A DNA stretch of 64,000 bases from Burkholderiaceae bacterium 26 (GTDB taxonomy: Bacteria; Pseudomonadota; Gammaproteobacteria; Burkholderiales; Burkholderiaceae), in NCBI GenBank assembly GCA_000955795.1, contig JYOB01000013.1, positions 62,001 through 126,000 on the forward strand. Direction: 5' to 3'. The position numbers and the translations under genes are program-made. Below, piece by piece: positions 18,623 to 27,729 of the stretch. The notes under the pieces are model-generated. The model was not told the origin of the DNA, did no database searches, and worked only from the letters and a program-made list of their open reading frames with translations. The first letter of the stretch is position 1; every line of letters begins with the position of its first letter.

Positions 18623-21145
18623 CTAACCACCGTTGCCATCCAACTCCTCCATGAATGCCGTGATGGCCGCCATCTCTTCTTCCGTAGCTTGAATACCCTG
18701 ATTCAGTCCACCCCATTCGTTCAACATGTCCTGCGGCGGCATGCCAGTGCTGCCCATTCCGCTCAATGTTTTTCCGAGTTCTTCTGAGCGAGATCGCATC
18801 TGCTTGAGCTGCGACTCAAGTGATTTCATGCGTCTTCGGAGTGTTGCGGCGTCCTGGCCCGCCAGTTGAGGGAAGGCAGCACGATAGTCCATGTACTTGT
18901 CGCCATAGACGGTACGCCATCGCAGGAAGCCCCACATCTGCCACAGTTCGCGGCCACTGGTTTGCTGCGGCAACTGTTCGGTATAGGCCGGATCTTTGAG
19001 TGCGTCCTCTTCCGACTGTCCTTTGGCTTCGCGTTGCTGCTTAAGACGGGCCTGCAGTTGCAACTGCTGCTGTTCTTCTTTCGTTAACGGTGGGGGTGGC
19101 GGCACTCCGACCTTGGCAGTGAGCGCAGTGATCTTCACCGGAGGCGGATTCTTCAGCGCGGCATCCTTGGCGGCTACCGCATCGAGCGCGCTCTGCTGTT
19201 TGCGATACCAGACGTCGTTGTCGTCGCCCAGCGGCTTGAACCAAGCCCGTGAGTCATGCACGTAGCGCGAGAAGAACAGGTCGACCGCTTGCGGCACGTC
19301 CGTGTTCTCCCATGCGCTTTGCACCGCACCCCAACTGTCGAACTTTAAGCCGAGTGCCTGCTTGGCGCGAAAGAACAGCATCGCGCCTTGCACAGCGCCG
19401 ACGGCGGGAATATAGGCGATAGGCCCACCCGGCGCCTCGGGTACGGTATTCTGTAAAGCGGGACGACCGCCCACGCCGGCGACTCCAGATATCAGCGCAC
19501 CCAAACTGCTTGCACCGGCCTCGACCGACCACTTCCCGCCTTCCATGATCCAGCCGAGATAGTGGCCCTTGGCCCAGCTCGGCACCAAATTCTGGTAGCA
19601 CGAATAGCGCTTGACCCACTTCAATTCCTCAGCCAATTCGGCATCGGAGGTCAGCAAGTCGGTCTGATCTGTTTTGGCGGCGTGCTGCACGCTCGGCATG
19701 CTGCCCACCTTGCCGAGCCACCGATGGCGCCAGCGCAGGAAGTAGCCATAGTGGAGATGAACCAGGTCCGGAGTGGTCGTTGCGCCGGTATCTGAGGTCG
19801 CTGTGCGGTACGCATTGAAGGCTTTGATCAAGTCTGGGTCAACGCGGAACTGCTTCTGCAATTCCGCTGGCGCCGCTTTTGGGCTCTTCAGAGGAACTCC
19901 CGAGATGATGGCTTCACGGTACATGTGCGATAGCGGGACCTGCGACAACTTGGCGCTATCGTCTGGCGTCCAATCGATGCGGCACCCGCGCCCTTGTTCA
20001 CCGGGCTCGTAGCCTCCGCCAAGATCCGAGTGCACACCGGGGTAGACGAACTCTTCGACGTTGTCGCCATGTGCACTGTCCAGCGGGAAGGAGCCACGCA
20101 CTTCATGGCCTGACACCAAGTGAACGCAGCGCTTGACGAGATCGGGGCCCGGGATGCGCATCCAGCGCTTCTGGCCCCAGGCGCCGTGCCCTGACGCCAT
20201 CGTCTCAATCATGCTTTGGGCGATGCCGACCGATGCCACGGTATCGAATAGGCCCAAGAAATCAATCTGGACTGGAATGCCGCAAAGGCTGAGTTTCTCT
20301 CCATTGGCGTCGCAGGCATCACGAAGCCAGTTGCAGAACACGCGCGCCTGCGCGGAGCCGCGCGAGAAGCCAAAGACGTGCAGACGAATGCGCTTGATGA
20401 TCGGTTTGCGCTCCTTGGGTAGGTTGCCCAGAGCTTTGGCCAGCGCTGCCTTACGCTCGTTGAGCACACGACGCCGGCCCTTGGTGTTGACTTCGCGCCA
20501 GTTGGTGCGCGCGACCGTTGTGAGTGAAGCGAATGAGCCAACGGTCGCGCGTAGGTTACGGTCGAACTCACCACGGGCGCGATACTTGCCTTGCAGTTCG
20601 CGCTCGATCGTGGCGCTGCTACCGATGTTAGACATCTGGATCTCTGGCGCGTTGATGTCAGCGCTCATTTGCTTGACGAGTTCACGATCCGAGGGACCAT
20701 CAGTCAGAGGCTGGCCGTGGTAGTGGGCATGAAGGTGGTTATGTAACTGCAGCAAGCCCCAGTTAATGCGGCACTCCCCACCCCAGCCAGCTGCCGCGCC
20801 AGCGACGGCGTGGATGCCGATACCCAGGTCGCCAACTTGCTTATAGAACGGCGTGCCGACTCCCGCGGCGTAGCTAGCAAATCGGTATTGCCGCAATTCG
20901 GTCTGCTTGAGTTCAACGTCAAATAGGTCAGCTAGTCGGGCCACGTTACTGTGTGCCTGCCTTGGCCGATCATTGTCCGAGTTATTGCGCGTGCCATCGA
21001 AAAAGAAGCCAAAGTGCAGTTCTTCTTCGCATGGAGGAGGAACCTTAAGGTTGACGTTCAGCAAAGAATTCTTGCGCGACATCTCCTCCTGCGAGAGTTC
21101 GAACGGCTTGTCTGGGCACGTCGGAGCAAAGCGAACAATGGTCAT
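18623..21145 (-). CDS. T6SS Tle1-type phospholipase effector (DUF2235)
   Basis: A protein of 840 residues. The N-terminal half is a DUF2235 alpha/beta-hydrolase: ELHFGFFFDGTRNNSDNDRP opens it, GFSRGSAQARVFCNWL carries the nucleophile serine near residue 259, LGLFDTVAS gives a candidate Asp near 300, and YPGVHSDLGGGYEPGE gives a His near 372. These match the Tle1 lipases delivered by type VI secretion, which attack membrane phospholipids of rivals. The C-terminal half is poorly conserved and ends in a Gln/Arg-rich coiled region (LTKEEQQQLQLQARLKQQRE). ATG 21145 is used; ATG 21082 is an alternative with a GGAGG just upstream. It is last in the vgrG operon. Confidence 0.88.
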   Translation of the reverse strand: MTIVRFAPTCPDKPFELSQEEMSRKNSLLNVNLKVPPPCEEELHFGFFFDGTRNNSDNDRPRQAHSNVARLADLFDVELKQTELRQYRFASYAAGVGTPFYKQVGDLGIGIHAVAGAAAGWGGECRINWGLLQLHNHLHAHYHGQPLTDGPSDRELVKQMSADINAPEIQMSNIGSSATIERELQGKYRARGEFDRNLRATVGSFASLTTVARTNWREVNTKGRRRVLNERKAALAKALGNLPKERKPIIKRIRLHVFGFSRGSAQARVFCNWLRDACDANGEKLSLCGIPVQIDFLGLFDTVASVGIAQSMIETMASGHGAWGQKRWMRIPGPDLVKRCVHLVSGHEVRGSFPLDSAHGDNVEEFVYPGVHSDLGGGYEPGEQGRGCRIDWTPDDSAKLSQVPLSHMYREAIISGVPLKSPKAAPAELQKQFRVDPDLIKAFNAYRTATSDTGATTTPDLVHLHYGYFLRWRHRWLGKVGSMPSVQHAAKTDQTDLLTSDAELAEELKWVKRYSCYQNLVPSWAKGHYLGWIMEGGKWSVEAGASSLGALISGVAGVGGRPALQNTVPEAPGGPIAYIPAVGAVQGAMLFFRAKQALGLKFDSWGAVQSAWENTDVPQAVDLFFSRYVHDSRAWFKPLGDDNDVWYRKQQSALDAVAAKDAALKNPPPVKITALTAKVGVPPPPPLTKEEQQQLQLQARLKQQREAKGQSEEDALKDPAYTEQLPQQTSGRELWQMWGFLRWRTVYGDKYMDYRAAFPQLAGQDAATLRRRMKSLESQLKQMRSRSEELGKTLSGMGSTGMPPQDMLNEWGGLNQGIQATEEEMAAITAFMEELDGNGG

Positions 21146-21193
21146 CGGCAAGTTATGGTCAAAGGCGGCAACGGAAGAACTGATGCATCAAAG

Positions 21194-21763
21194 CTATTTC
21201 GCCTGCGGGGCACTTGCGGCTGATGCGCGGTGATCTGGGCTGTAGCACAGATCCCGATCCTTCCCCGCTCGACGTTTGAGGCAGGCTTGCTTTGGTTCTT
21301 CAAGATGGTATGGATCGCCTTCCCAGCCGGGTAGCCAGTCGGTCAAATACACCTTTACCTCGTGATTCGGGAAGAACGCGACATAGATGTAGGAGCCGCC
21401 TTTGGGCGGATACTTTTCAAGAGGCACCTTTTTCTCGTAGAGCGCCTTTTCGTCTTTGTGGAACAACTCGTCGTCACTCCACTTGACTGTCACCTTGAAG
21501 TTCGGGTCCCAATGTCTGGGCACGGACACGCTGCCGATCCATTTGGTTCCCCCTGCGTTCGCAACCATCCCTCCCGCCCATTGACCGTTGACATAAACCG
21601 CGCCGATCGGGATATCGGTGTAGTTGATCACGCCGATGGCGCCGCCCAGCGTTTCGTCTTCTACGTTCGCCTTTGGCGCCTCCGCTTTGCTGCACGCAGT
21701 GAGACCTAACAGCGCGCCTGCAAGCACTACTGCACACAATCGTTTTATCGTCTTTGCATTCAT
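21194..21763 (-). CDS. DUF3304-like lipoprotein, probable Tle immunity protein
   Basis: A protein of 189 residues. A lipoprotein signal peptide (LCAVVLAGALLGLTACSKAE, lipobox LTAC) puts it in the periplasm. The mature part has GVINYTDIPIGAVYVNGQWA and GGSYIYVAFFPNHEVKVYLT, consistent with the DUF3304 family found next to Tle1-type effectors. Immunity proteins against periplasm-acting lipases are typically lipoproteins, so self-protection is the likely job. It overlaps the DUF4123 gene by ATGA and precedes the effector by 48 bp. Confidence 0.8.
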   Translation of the reverse strand: MNAKTIKRLCAVVLAGALLGLTACSKAEAPKANVEDETLGGAIGVINYTDIPIGAVYVNGQWAGGMVANAGGTKWIGSVSVPRHWDPNFKVTVKWSDDELFHKDEKALYEKKVPLEKYPPKGGSYIYVAFFPNHEVKVYLTDWLPGWEGDPYHLEEPKQACLKRRAGKDRDLCYSPDHRASAASAPQAK

Positions 21764-22668
21764 GCTGAACCCATCTCGATAGCCGTGTCTTTGGTCGCAC
21801 GCAAATAACTCTGCAACGCCCCCGGCTCACGGTGAGCATCGCCCAGCAAAGCCAAGAGCCCTGGCTCCCGCAGGTCTGCTCCATTGGTCTCGAGCGCGTG
21901 CGCCGCGAGTTCAACAGTATCCGGTGTCGAGTCGATCGAGTACTTCTTGGCCAGCGCACAGGCTTGGGAGACAAGGCGGTAGCCGTCAGCCCTGCCCGTA
22001 TCAGGAAGGCTGCCCGGTGATTCCCTATCGATCAGGTCGAGGATGGCGTCCGGCATGGCTGCGTCGATCATCCGGTCAATGTCTGCTTGTGGCAACACGA
22101 GTTGCTCGATCGGATACGTCGCTGGTTCGGCATGCGATTCTGAGAGCCACAGCGTTTCCAGTTCGCCGGCCCGATCGACGTAACACCAGTGCAGTAGCGG
22201 CGCAGTGATTTGCGACCATCCAGTAGGGTTCATTGCTCCCGGAAGTGCCGGCAGGACGCGCGTGTCGGCAAAGCGCAGTAGATAACGCGACCCATCCTCG
22301 ACCACCATCGGCTGTAAGCAGGGCTGCCACAGGCGCACTAGGTGTTCTGCCGGTTGCCACGACGCGACAAAGCTGAGCATCGGGCGCCCCTGACAGTGCT
22401 TGCCCAGCGCGTTTAGGATGCTGCCCAAGTCCACACCGGCACGCCGGTCTAGCGGCAACAGATAGGGCGAGGCCGGCAGCAACTCATGCAGCCAGCTGGT
22501 AGCCCCGTACAATGGAAAGGATTGCAGTGGTGCGGCGAAGGGCTTGCGGCCGTAGTCGAACACACCATCGACCAGGGCAAACCAGTGCGCATCTGGCGCA
22601 GCGTCGATCGTCTGCAACAAGCCGTCTACCCACACAGCAGGATCACGGGAATCAACCGCGAAATACAT
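21760..22668 (-). CDS. DUF4123 T6SS adaptor (effector-loading chaperone)
   Basis: About 302 residues. MYFAVDSRDPAVWVDGLLQT, then HWFALVDGVFDYGRKPF and LPASPYLLPLD, match DUF4123 proteins, which load specific effectors onto a cognate VgrG tip. GAGG lies 6 bases upstream of ATG 22668; the frame extending to 22842 would overlap vgrG and is rejected. The gene sits 23 bp after vgrG and before the lipase, the usual place for an adaptor. Specificity for this DUF2235 effector is inferred from linkage. Confidence 0.85.
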   Translation of the reverse strand: MYFAVDSRDPAVWVDGLLQTIDAAPDAHWFALVDGVFDYGRKPFAAPLQSFPLYGATSWLHELLPASPYLLPLDRRAGVDLGSILNALGKHCQGRPMLSFVASWQPAEHLVRLWQPCLQPMVVEDGSRYLLRFADTRVLPALPGAMNPTGWSQITAPLLHWCYVDRAGELETLWLSESHAEPATYPIEQLVLPQADIDRMIDAAMPDAILDLIDRESPGSLPDTGRADGYRLVSQACALAKKYSIDSTPDTVELAAHALETNGADLREPGLLALLGDAHREPGALQSYLRATKDTAIEMGSA

Positions 22669-22691
22669 AAAAGTCCTCTTCAATGACCTGT

Positions 22692-25574
22692 CTACACTCG
22701 CGCCACGGGAGAACCCGAGGTGGCCGCCTTCAATAGACATTCGAGACAGACGCTTTGCGGGAACGTCGGCATCGGATAGGACTGATTCACCGGTCCGTCG
22801 AATTTGCGTTCCGCTGATTTGTAGGTAATCGGCCCCGCACACTCCACGGTGATATTCCCACCTTCGAGCGTGATCGACGCCCCGCCGGCCGTGGCGATGC
22901 GAATGCGCTTGGCCGCCGCAAAATCCACATTCATATTGGCCGACACCAGCTTCAGGTCCTGCTTGGCCATCAGCTTGAGCACGTCGTGCTGGGCTTGCAC
23001 GTCGATGTTGTCTTGCCCGGCCGTCAGTTGCAGGCCGATGTTGTTGTCACCAGCTTTCGACAGACCTGCCGCTACGCCGATCGCCTGACCAGCGTGCATG
23101 CGCGCCTGCTTGCCGATGGCGAGGTTGGTGTCCTGGCCGCTGCCCAGCGCGATGCTTTCACCATTGGTGAGCTGCAGGTCTTGCCCGGCAACCATGACGA
23201 GGCCCGCTCGGCCCGCAAGATGCGCGATGGCTTCGCCCTGATGCGGCACCTTACCTTGCGTGGCGGTGTTGCCAGCGCTGGCGTCCTGCTTGGCAGCGTC
23301 GAGTGCCTTGCCGTCGACCATCCCCGCGACCGCCTTGGCTTGCTTGGCAAGCGGGGCATCGTCGTTCTTGGCGGTGTCGAGCGCGGCGGTCTGATGCGTG
23401 ACCGCGCCTTGCCCAAGCGATGACGTCAATTCCTTGGCTTGCTTGATCAGCGCAATGCCTGCCGCGTTATCGCCGGTGGGCACGGCTTTGCCGTTGCTGG
23501 CGTCGCGGTAGGTGGTCAGCAGCAGGCCGGCTTGGCCGCGCACGGCGGCGTGGCCATCGGTGCGCAGCTCGAAGCCCTGGCCCCGGAAGCTGCCGCGCCG
23601 GTTGTCTTGCTGATGGACGAGATGGCCGAGGTTGAGCTGGCTGGATTGCTGCGTGGTGGCGAGCTGCGTGCGCAACTGGCCGTCGCTGTCATCAAAGACG
23701 AGGTGGTTGTAGCCGCTGCCGCCATGTTCCGCGCTCTTGAAGCCGGTGTGGGCGGCGGCGTTGCGGTGGCCTTCGGCCTCCGTGCCCATGCCGTGCCAGG
23801 CGGGGCTGTGGCCGCCGGCCACGTTGCCTTGCGCGCTCGCAGCGCTGTCGCTGCCTTGCTTGTAGAGGGCCGTGCTGTCGCTTTGGTCAGATGCGCCCTG
23901 CCCGCCCGGTGTGGGCGTAATGCCGGCCTCCCCCTGACCGTTGTAAAGCGAGCCGATCACGACGGGCTGGTCGATGTCGTCCTCGCTGAACTTGACGAGC
24001 ACTTCCTGCCCGATGCGCGGCAGCCATTGCCATCCCATGCCGGAACCAGCCTGCCGCTGCGCGACGCGCACCCAGCGGCTGCTGCGGTCATCCGCGCGCT
24101 CGCCTAGTTGCCAGGGAAAACGCACGCGGATTTCACCTGCGGGGGTGGCGTGGTGTTCGCCGTCTCCGCCTGCCTGCGTCTGGCCGTCCGGCCCGACCAC
24201 GATGGCGCTGTGCACGCCCTGCGCGGTGGGTGCGGCATAGAGGCGGCCGCAATCGGGTTCTGTCACGGCCGGGCGCCAGGGCCGACGTGCGTCGCTGGCG
24301 CGGAACATTCCGGCGTAGCCATGCGTGCGTGCGGCTTTGAGCAGATCGCCAGTTGGGGTGATGCGCTCGACGGGGCCTTCTGCTTCCTGGAAGCCGAAGA
24401 CGCCAGGGCCAGACTCCGGCGCGCTGGGCGGCGTATCGAATTCCAGTGCGGCGTCGAGCCCGCCCAAACGCTGGCTGAGCGCGTTGTGCGTATCGACGGT
24501 CAGGTTGTTGATGCCGCAGTGCTCGACCAGATCCATCAACAGCGGATAGGCGCCTTCCACGTCTTGCGGCAGGTGCGGACAATCCACCACCTGCATGCGC
24601 GTGCCGCTGCGCAGCGTGCGCACCGTGCCACGCCCCGAAAACAGCAGAGCGCGCGCCTCCAGGCTTTCCATGACCTGTTCGGCAATGCGCTGAGCATTGG
24701 CGGAATCGGGGGCCAGCGACGGACTGATCGACAGATACGCATCCGGGCTCCCCGCGCTGGTGGCGAAGCGTGCGGGCGCATGGGCGCGGGCGTTCTGCTT
24801 GCCTTCCGGGTCCCACGCTGCCACCGCCACGCCGCTCACCGTTGTGCGGCTATGGCAAGCGAGTTGCTGAATCGCGTCGCGCTCTTCCAGGCTGTGCGCG
24901 CGGTGGAAGCGGATACCACCCGCCGCCGCTGATTCCGCGTCTTCCTGTAGTTGCGTGCTGTCGGCAAAGATCACCAGCGTGTGGCCGCCGTGCGCCTGGT
25001 CGTCTTCCACCGTGGTGAAACCGAGCCCCGCTTCGGCCAGCAGGCGCGTAATGAAGTGGTAGTCGGTCTCGCGAAACTGGGCGATGTGCGTGCGTGTACC
25101 GAAGTCGGCCATGCGCGCTTCAGCACCGGCCGCGTAGCGCCACGAGGCATACGGCTCGTACGGCGACAGCATCTGTTCAATGATGTCGGGCAGGGGCCGG
25201 TTCTGGAACACCTGGCTATGGCGCTGCTGCGTGGTCAGCCAGAACCAGGGCACCACGGTCAGGCGATAGCGCGTGAGGCTGCCATCCGCGCCAAGCTTCT
25301 CAGCCAAACGGATCAGGCCTGTGCGCTTGGTCTGCGTGCCATCGGCCAGCGTTGTGACCAGCGTGACGCGCTGGCCCAGCAACGATTTGAGTGCGATGCG
25401 CGCATTGGCGCTCACGGCCACCACACGCCATTCGAACAGCTCGGACAGCGCCTCCCGACCGAGCCAGGCTTCCACCGCAAGGTCTGCGAGCGCCCCGTCC
25501 CCCTCCAGCGTGTATAGGCGGCGTGTGGGTGCAAAGAGGTTCTGAAGAAGGGTCGTGGCGTCCATCAGTGGCAT
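22692..25574 (-). CDS. vgrG: type VI secretion spike protein VgrG
   Basis: A protein of 960 residues. The N-terminal gp27-like part begins TLLQNLFAPTRRLYTLEGDG and contains SPYEPYASWRYAAGAEARMA and FRETDYHFITRLLAEAGLGF. The gp5-like OB fold has IRVRFPWQLGERADDRSSRW and the usual GSGMGWQWLPRIGQEVLVKF. A Gln/Ala-rich DUF2345 extension follows (GLQLTAGQDNIDVQAQHDVL, LKLMAKQDLKLVSANMNVD), ending in a short Cys-containing tail. It heads an orphan island; no tss core genes are in the window. No good ribosome site is seen; ATG 25565 is an alternative start. Confidence 0.95.
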   Translation of the reverse strand: MPLMDATTLLQNLFAPTRRLYTLEGDGALADLAVEAWLGREALSELFEWRVVAVSANARIALKSLLGQRVTLVTTLADGTQTKRTGLIRLAEKLGADGSLTRYRLTVVPWFWLTTQQRHSQVFQNRPLPDIIEQMLSPYEPYASWRYAAGAEARMADFGTRTHIAQFRETDYHFITRLLAEAGLGFTTVEDDQAHGGHTLVIFADSTQLQEDAESAAAGGIRFHRAHSLEERDAIQQLACHSRTTVSGVAVAAWDPEGKQNARAHAPARFATSAGSPDAYLSISPSLAPDSANAQRIAEQVMESLEARALLFSGRGTVRTLRSGTRMQVVDCPHLPQDVEGAYPLLMDLVEHCGINNLTVDTHNALSQRLGGLDAALEFDTPPSAPESGPGVFGFQEAEGPVERITPTGDLLKAARTHGYAGMFRASDARRPWRPAVTEPDCGRLYAAPTAQGVHSAIVVGPDGQTQAGGDGEHHATPAGEIRVRFPWQLGERADDRSSRWVRVAQRQAGSGMGWQWLPRIGQEVLVKFSEDDIDQPVVIGSLYNGQGEAGITPTPGGQGASDQSDSTALYKQGSDSAASAQGNVAGGHSPAWHGMGTEAEGHRNAAAHTGFKSAEHGGSGYNHLVFDDSDGQLRTQLATTQQSSQLNLGHLVHQQDNRRGSFRGQGFELRTDGHAAVRGQAGLLLTTYRDASNGKAVPTGDNAAGIALIKQAKELTSSLGQGAVTHQTAALDTAKNDDAPLAKQAKAVAGMVDGKALDAAKQDASAGNTATQGKVPHQGEAIAHLAGRAGLVMVAGQDLQLTNGESIALGSGQDTNLAIGKQARMHAGQAIGVAAGLSKAGDNNIGLQLTAGQDNIDVQAQHDVLKLMAKQDLKLVSANMNVDFAAAKRIRIATAGGASITLEGGNITVECAGPITYKSAERKFDGPVNQSYPMPTFPQSVCLECLLKAATSGSPVARV

Positions 25575-25813
25575 GTCAGTTGTTGCTAGACGCCCGACGG
25601 ACTACAACAAGGCGGGCGCATTATTCTAAATGTACGCCACACCCAAAGCAGTAAATAATAGTCGCCACCAGGTTAAGGAAGCGAAATAATTAGATTTTTC
25701 AAACACAGATATTCGCGCATCTAAAATCAGTCAGCATTGGAGGAAGCTGATTGCCGAAGTTTGGCCGACTGCCGGTGGCGCGCAAGCTCGCAACTGAACG
25801 CCGCGCTGCGTGA

Positions 25814-26185
25814 CTATGCGCCGTGCTTACGAACGCGTTGCCGAATGGCTTCGTCGCGGGCAGTCGACGCATCCTCCCGCATTTGCCGGCCGATGCTTTT
25901 CGCCCGGGAGAGCGCGGCCATGCTCAGGAGAATCAGGCACGCCAGAACCGCCAGCGGTGTCGGAAAGACTCCGCCCAGCTTGCCGTGCAGGTCCATGATC
26001 GCTGGCCAAATCGCTGCACCAGGCACGTTGCTGGCCAGCGGGCCAAACGTTCTATCCATGTGCAGAAAATCCTTGTCGCCGGCCGGCACAGCCAACGCCG
26101 CCAACGCCAAGGTGACCGCAACGTATAACAGCAATGCAGCGAACAGGTACAGAAAAACAATAGACTTGGTCCGATTTTGTAACAT
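25814..26185 (-). CDS. small two-TM membrane protein, uncharacterised
   Basis: A protein of 123 residues. TM1 is IVFLYLFAALLLYVAVTLAL, followed by an extracytoplasmic loop with KDFLHMDRTFGPLASNVPGA, then TM2 (PLAVLACLILLSMAAL) and a basic cytoplasmic tail. It lies 239 bp upstream of vgrG in the same direction and is divergent from the next gene. No family was recognised. Membrane immunity for a T6SS toxin or a general envelope role are both possible. Confidence 0.6.
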   Translation of the reverse strand: MLQNRTKSIVFLYLFAALLLYVAVTLALAALAVPAGDKDFLHMDRTFGPLASNVPGAAIWPAIMDLHGKLGGVFPTPLAVLACLILLSMAALSRAKSIGRQMREDASTARDEAIRQRVRKHGA

Positions 26186-26222
26186 GATTATTCTTAAAAC
26201 TCGCCAGACGTTCAAAAGATAA

Positions 26223-26702
26223 ATGCAGCTATTTCACCATACAGGTCTGTGGCAAGCAATCAGCATTATCAAATCGGCGCGATTTATTCCGTTCAGTACC
26301 TCTGCATGGAACGGGGACAGTGGTCTGAACTGTTACGATTCGCGACCTGGTTATCGGCACAACCAACACGAGGCGGACGAAGTCATTCTTGTATTCGAGT
26401 GGATGGGCGCCCCTCCACAGCGCGGAGGCAATTCGCTGCCGTATCCGCCTGGCGTATTGTTCGACATGCATCCATGGCGCATGTTTGTGTCAGCGCCACT
26501 GCATGACCGCAAGGTTTTGAGGGTGTCGCATTTACGGTTCAAGTCCGCCGAAGCGCGCAATCATTTCTTCGGCAGGAACGATGGGCGGCGATGGCCTCGC
26601 CAGATTCGGATGTTTTCGGGCGCGCGCAGGCGAAGGTTGGAGTTCTTGAAGGAGCTGCGCGCTGTCTACCGTTCCAACAACTGTTGGGTTTCCGTCCACT
26701 GA
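26223..26702 (+). CDS. uncharacterised protein, possible ADP-ribosyltransferase-like fold
   Basis: A protein of 159 residues with no signal or membrane segment. LFHHTGLWQAISIIKSARFI resembles the opening HxT...A..I...G segment of PARP/ART-like or RNA-phosphotransferase folds, and ADEVILVFEWMGAP may be a core strand. The catalytic residues cannot be assigned, so this is only a suggestion. The basic tail is Arg-rich (RRWPRQIRMFSGARRRRLEF). It is the only plus-strand gene between the T6SS island and the TPS locus. The ribosome site is weak (AAAAGATAA). Confidence 0.55.
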   Translation: MQLFHHTGLWQAISIIKSARFIPFSTSAWNGDSGLNCYDSRPGYRHNQHEADEVILVFEWMGAPPQRGGNSLPYPPGVLFDMHPWRMFVSAPLHDRKVLRVSHLRFKSAEARNHFFGRNDGRRWPRQIRMFSGARRRRLEFLKELRAVYRSNNCWVSVH

Positions 26703-26877
26703 ATAACGTTCGCAAGCTGGAGTGGGGGTGCGCCCGCGACCATTGGTGGTATGTAGCGCCCCAGCACGATCCGCGCAAATCACTGAAGTGCGCAAGGTCA
26801 CCTGCTGTTCCTCGTCACGCTGCCGCAAAACGGGCGGTAAGCGGCGCTACGAAGCCGCCAACGTATGGGTGGGCGAC

Positions 26878-27204
26878 TTACGCTGACGTTTTTTGCAAGC
26901 GCGTGATCTTGTCGAAGGTGGCCAGTTTGGCGTCTGGCAGGCTGGCGAAGCCGGACTTCGACCAACTCGCCGGCTCGCCTTTGACCGTCTCGATGTTGTA
27001 ACTCCAAGAGCGACCCGTGAAGGACACCAGGATGCGGAAATCACCCGCGTAGAGCGTCGATGCCCCGTCAGCTCTGCGTCGCCAGGCGCGGGTCAACCAA
27101 AGTTCGCGCTTCGCAGCCCGATCCGGCGCTGGAGCCGCCGTCTGCTTTGGCGGTTTCGCGACCGACGGTGCCGACCGCACCCAGCCGCCGCTGTGCCAAA
27201 TCAT
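26878..27204 (-). CDS. small uncharacterised protein
   Basis: At most 108 residues from ATG 27204, which follows the membrane-protein stop by 49 bp. The C-terminal part (STLYAGDFRILVSFTGRSWS, then YNIETVKGEPASWSKSGFAS) has clear coding character and a beta-rich look. The N-terminal Pro/Ala/Arg-rich part is less convincing, so the true start may be downstream. No family was recognised. It is the last gene of the long minus-strand TPS run. Confidence 0.45.
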   Translation of the reverse strand: MIWHSGGWVRSAPSVAKPPKQTAAPAPDRAAKRELWLTRAWRRRADGASTLYAGDFRILVSFTGRSWSYNIETVKGEPASWSKSGFASLPDAKLATFDKITRLQKTSA

Positions 27205-27253
27205 GGGAGGCGTTGCCTTCTGTCCCAAAGCGATTTCCTTTGCAGCCAGCGGG

Positions 27254-27625
27254 CTATCGCGCCCTGCTGTGATGGAAGTACAGGTAGCCGAGGCCGATCG
27301 GGGCGATAAAAATCGCCAGGCTCCAGCAAAACGCCATCGTGACCAACTTCCACCACAGGGCGATGAAGGCATTGACGAACAACACGTTCGAGCCGATCAA
27401 GAAGCCAACCACACCCTCGTAGACGAACCGTGCGTAGGGATAGAGAACGGTATTGAGGATCGCGATAATCACGAGCGTGAAGGGGAACGCGTGCTGCCCG
27501 GACGATGGCTTCGCGTGCGACAACATCCAGAAGATGAAGACGGGAAAGATCAGGCCGAATACAAAATGTCGGAAGTAATACGGGCGGGAGAGCCCACCAA
27601 AGGTTTTACTCAAAACTTGTTGCAC
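27254..27625 (-). CDS. small multi-TM membrane protein, uncharacterised
   Basis: A protein of 123 residues with three to four membrane helices (HFVFGLIFPVFIFWMLS, PFTLVIIAILNTVLYPYARF, FLIGSNVLFVNAFIALWW, MAFCWSLAIFIAPIGLGYLY). The start is GTG 27625, supported by AAGGAG five bases upstream. It follows the parvulin gene by about 100 bp on the same strand and could be co-transcribed with the TPS locus. No known domain was recognised. Confidence 0.65.
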   Translation of the reverse strand: MQQVLSKTFGGLSRPYYFRHFVFGLIFPVFIFWMLSHAKPSSGQHAFPFTLVIIAILNTVLYPYARFVYEGVVGFLIGSNVLFVNAFIALWWKLVTMAFCWSLAIFIAPIGLGYLYFHHSRAR

Positions 27626-27729
27626 GCGCGCTCCTTGTGCGTGAAGGTTGTGCTGACCGTTAATGCCGGCCGGTTGCCATCCATGACCGGCTACCGGACC
27701 GCGTCACCGAGATTTGCAGTTGACGGGCC

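Noticed and set aside
22669-22842. N-terminal extension of the DUF4123 gene
   Set aside because: It overlaps the end of vgrG, is not family-like, and a good Shine-Dalgarno supports the start at 22668.
26532-26877. Short frames on both strands after the 26223-26702 gene
   Set aside because: No ribosome sites and no coding character; the minus-strand frames are antisense shadows of the ART-like gene.
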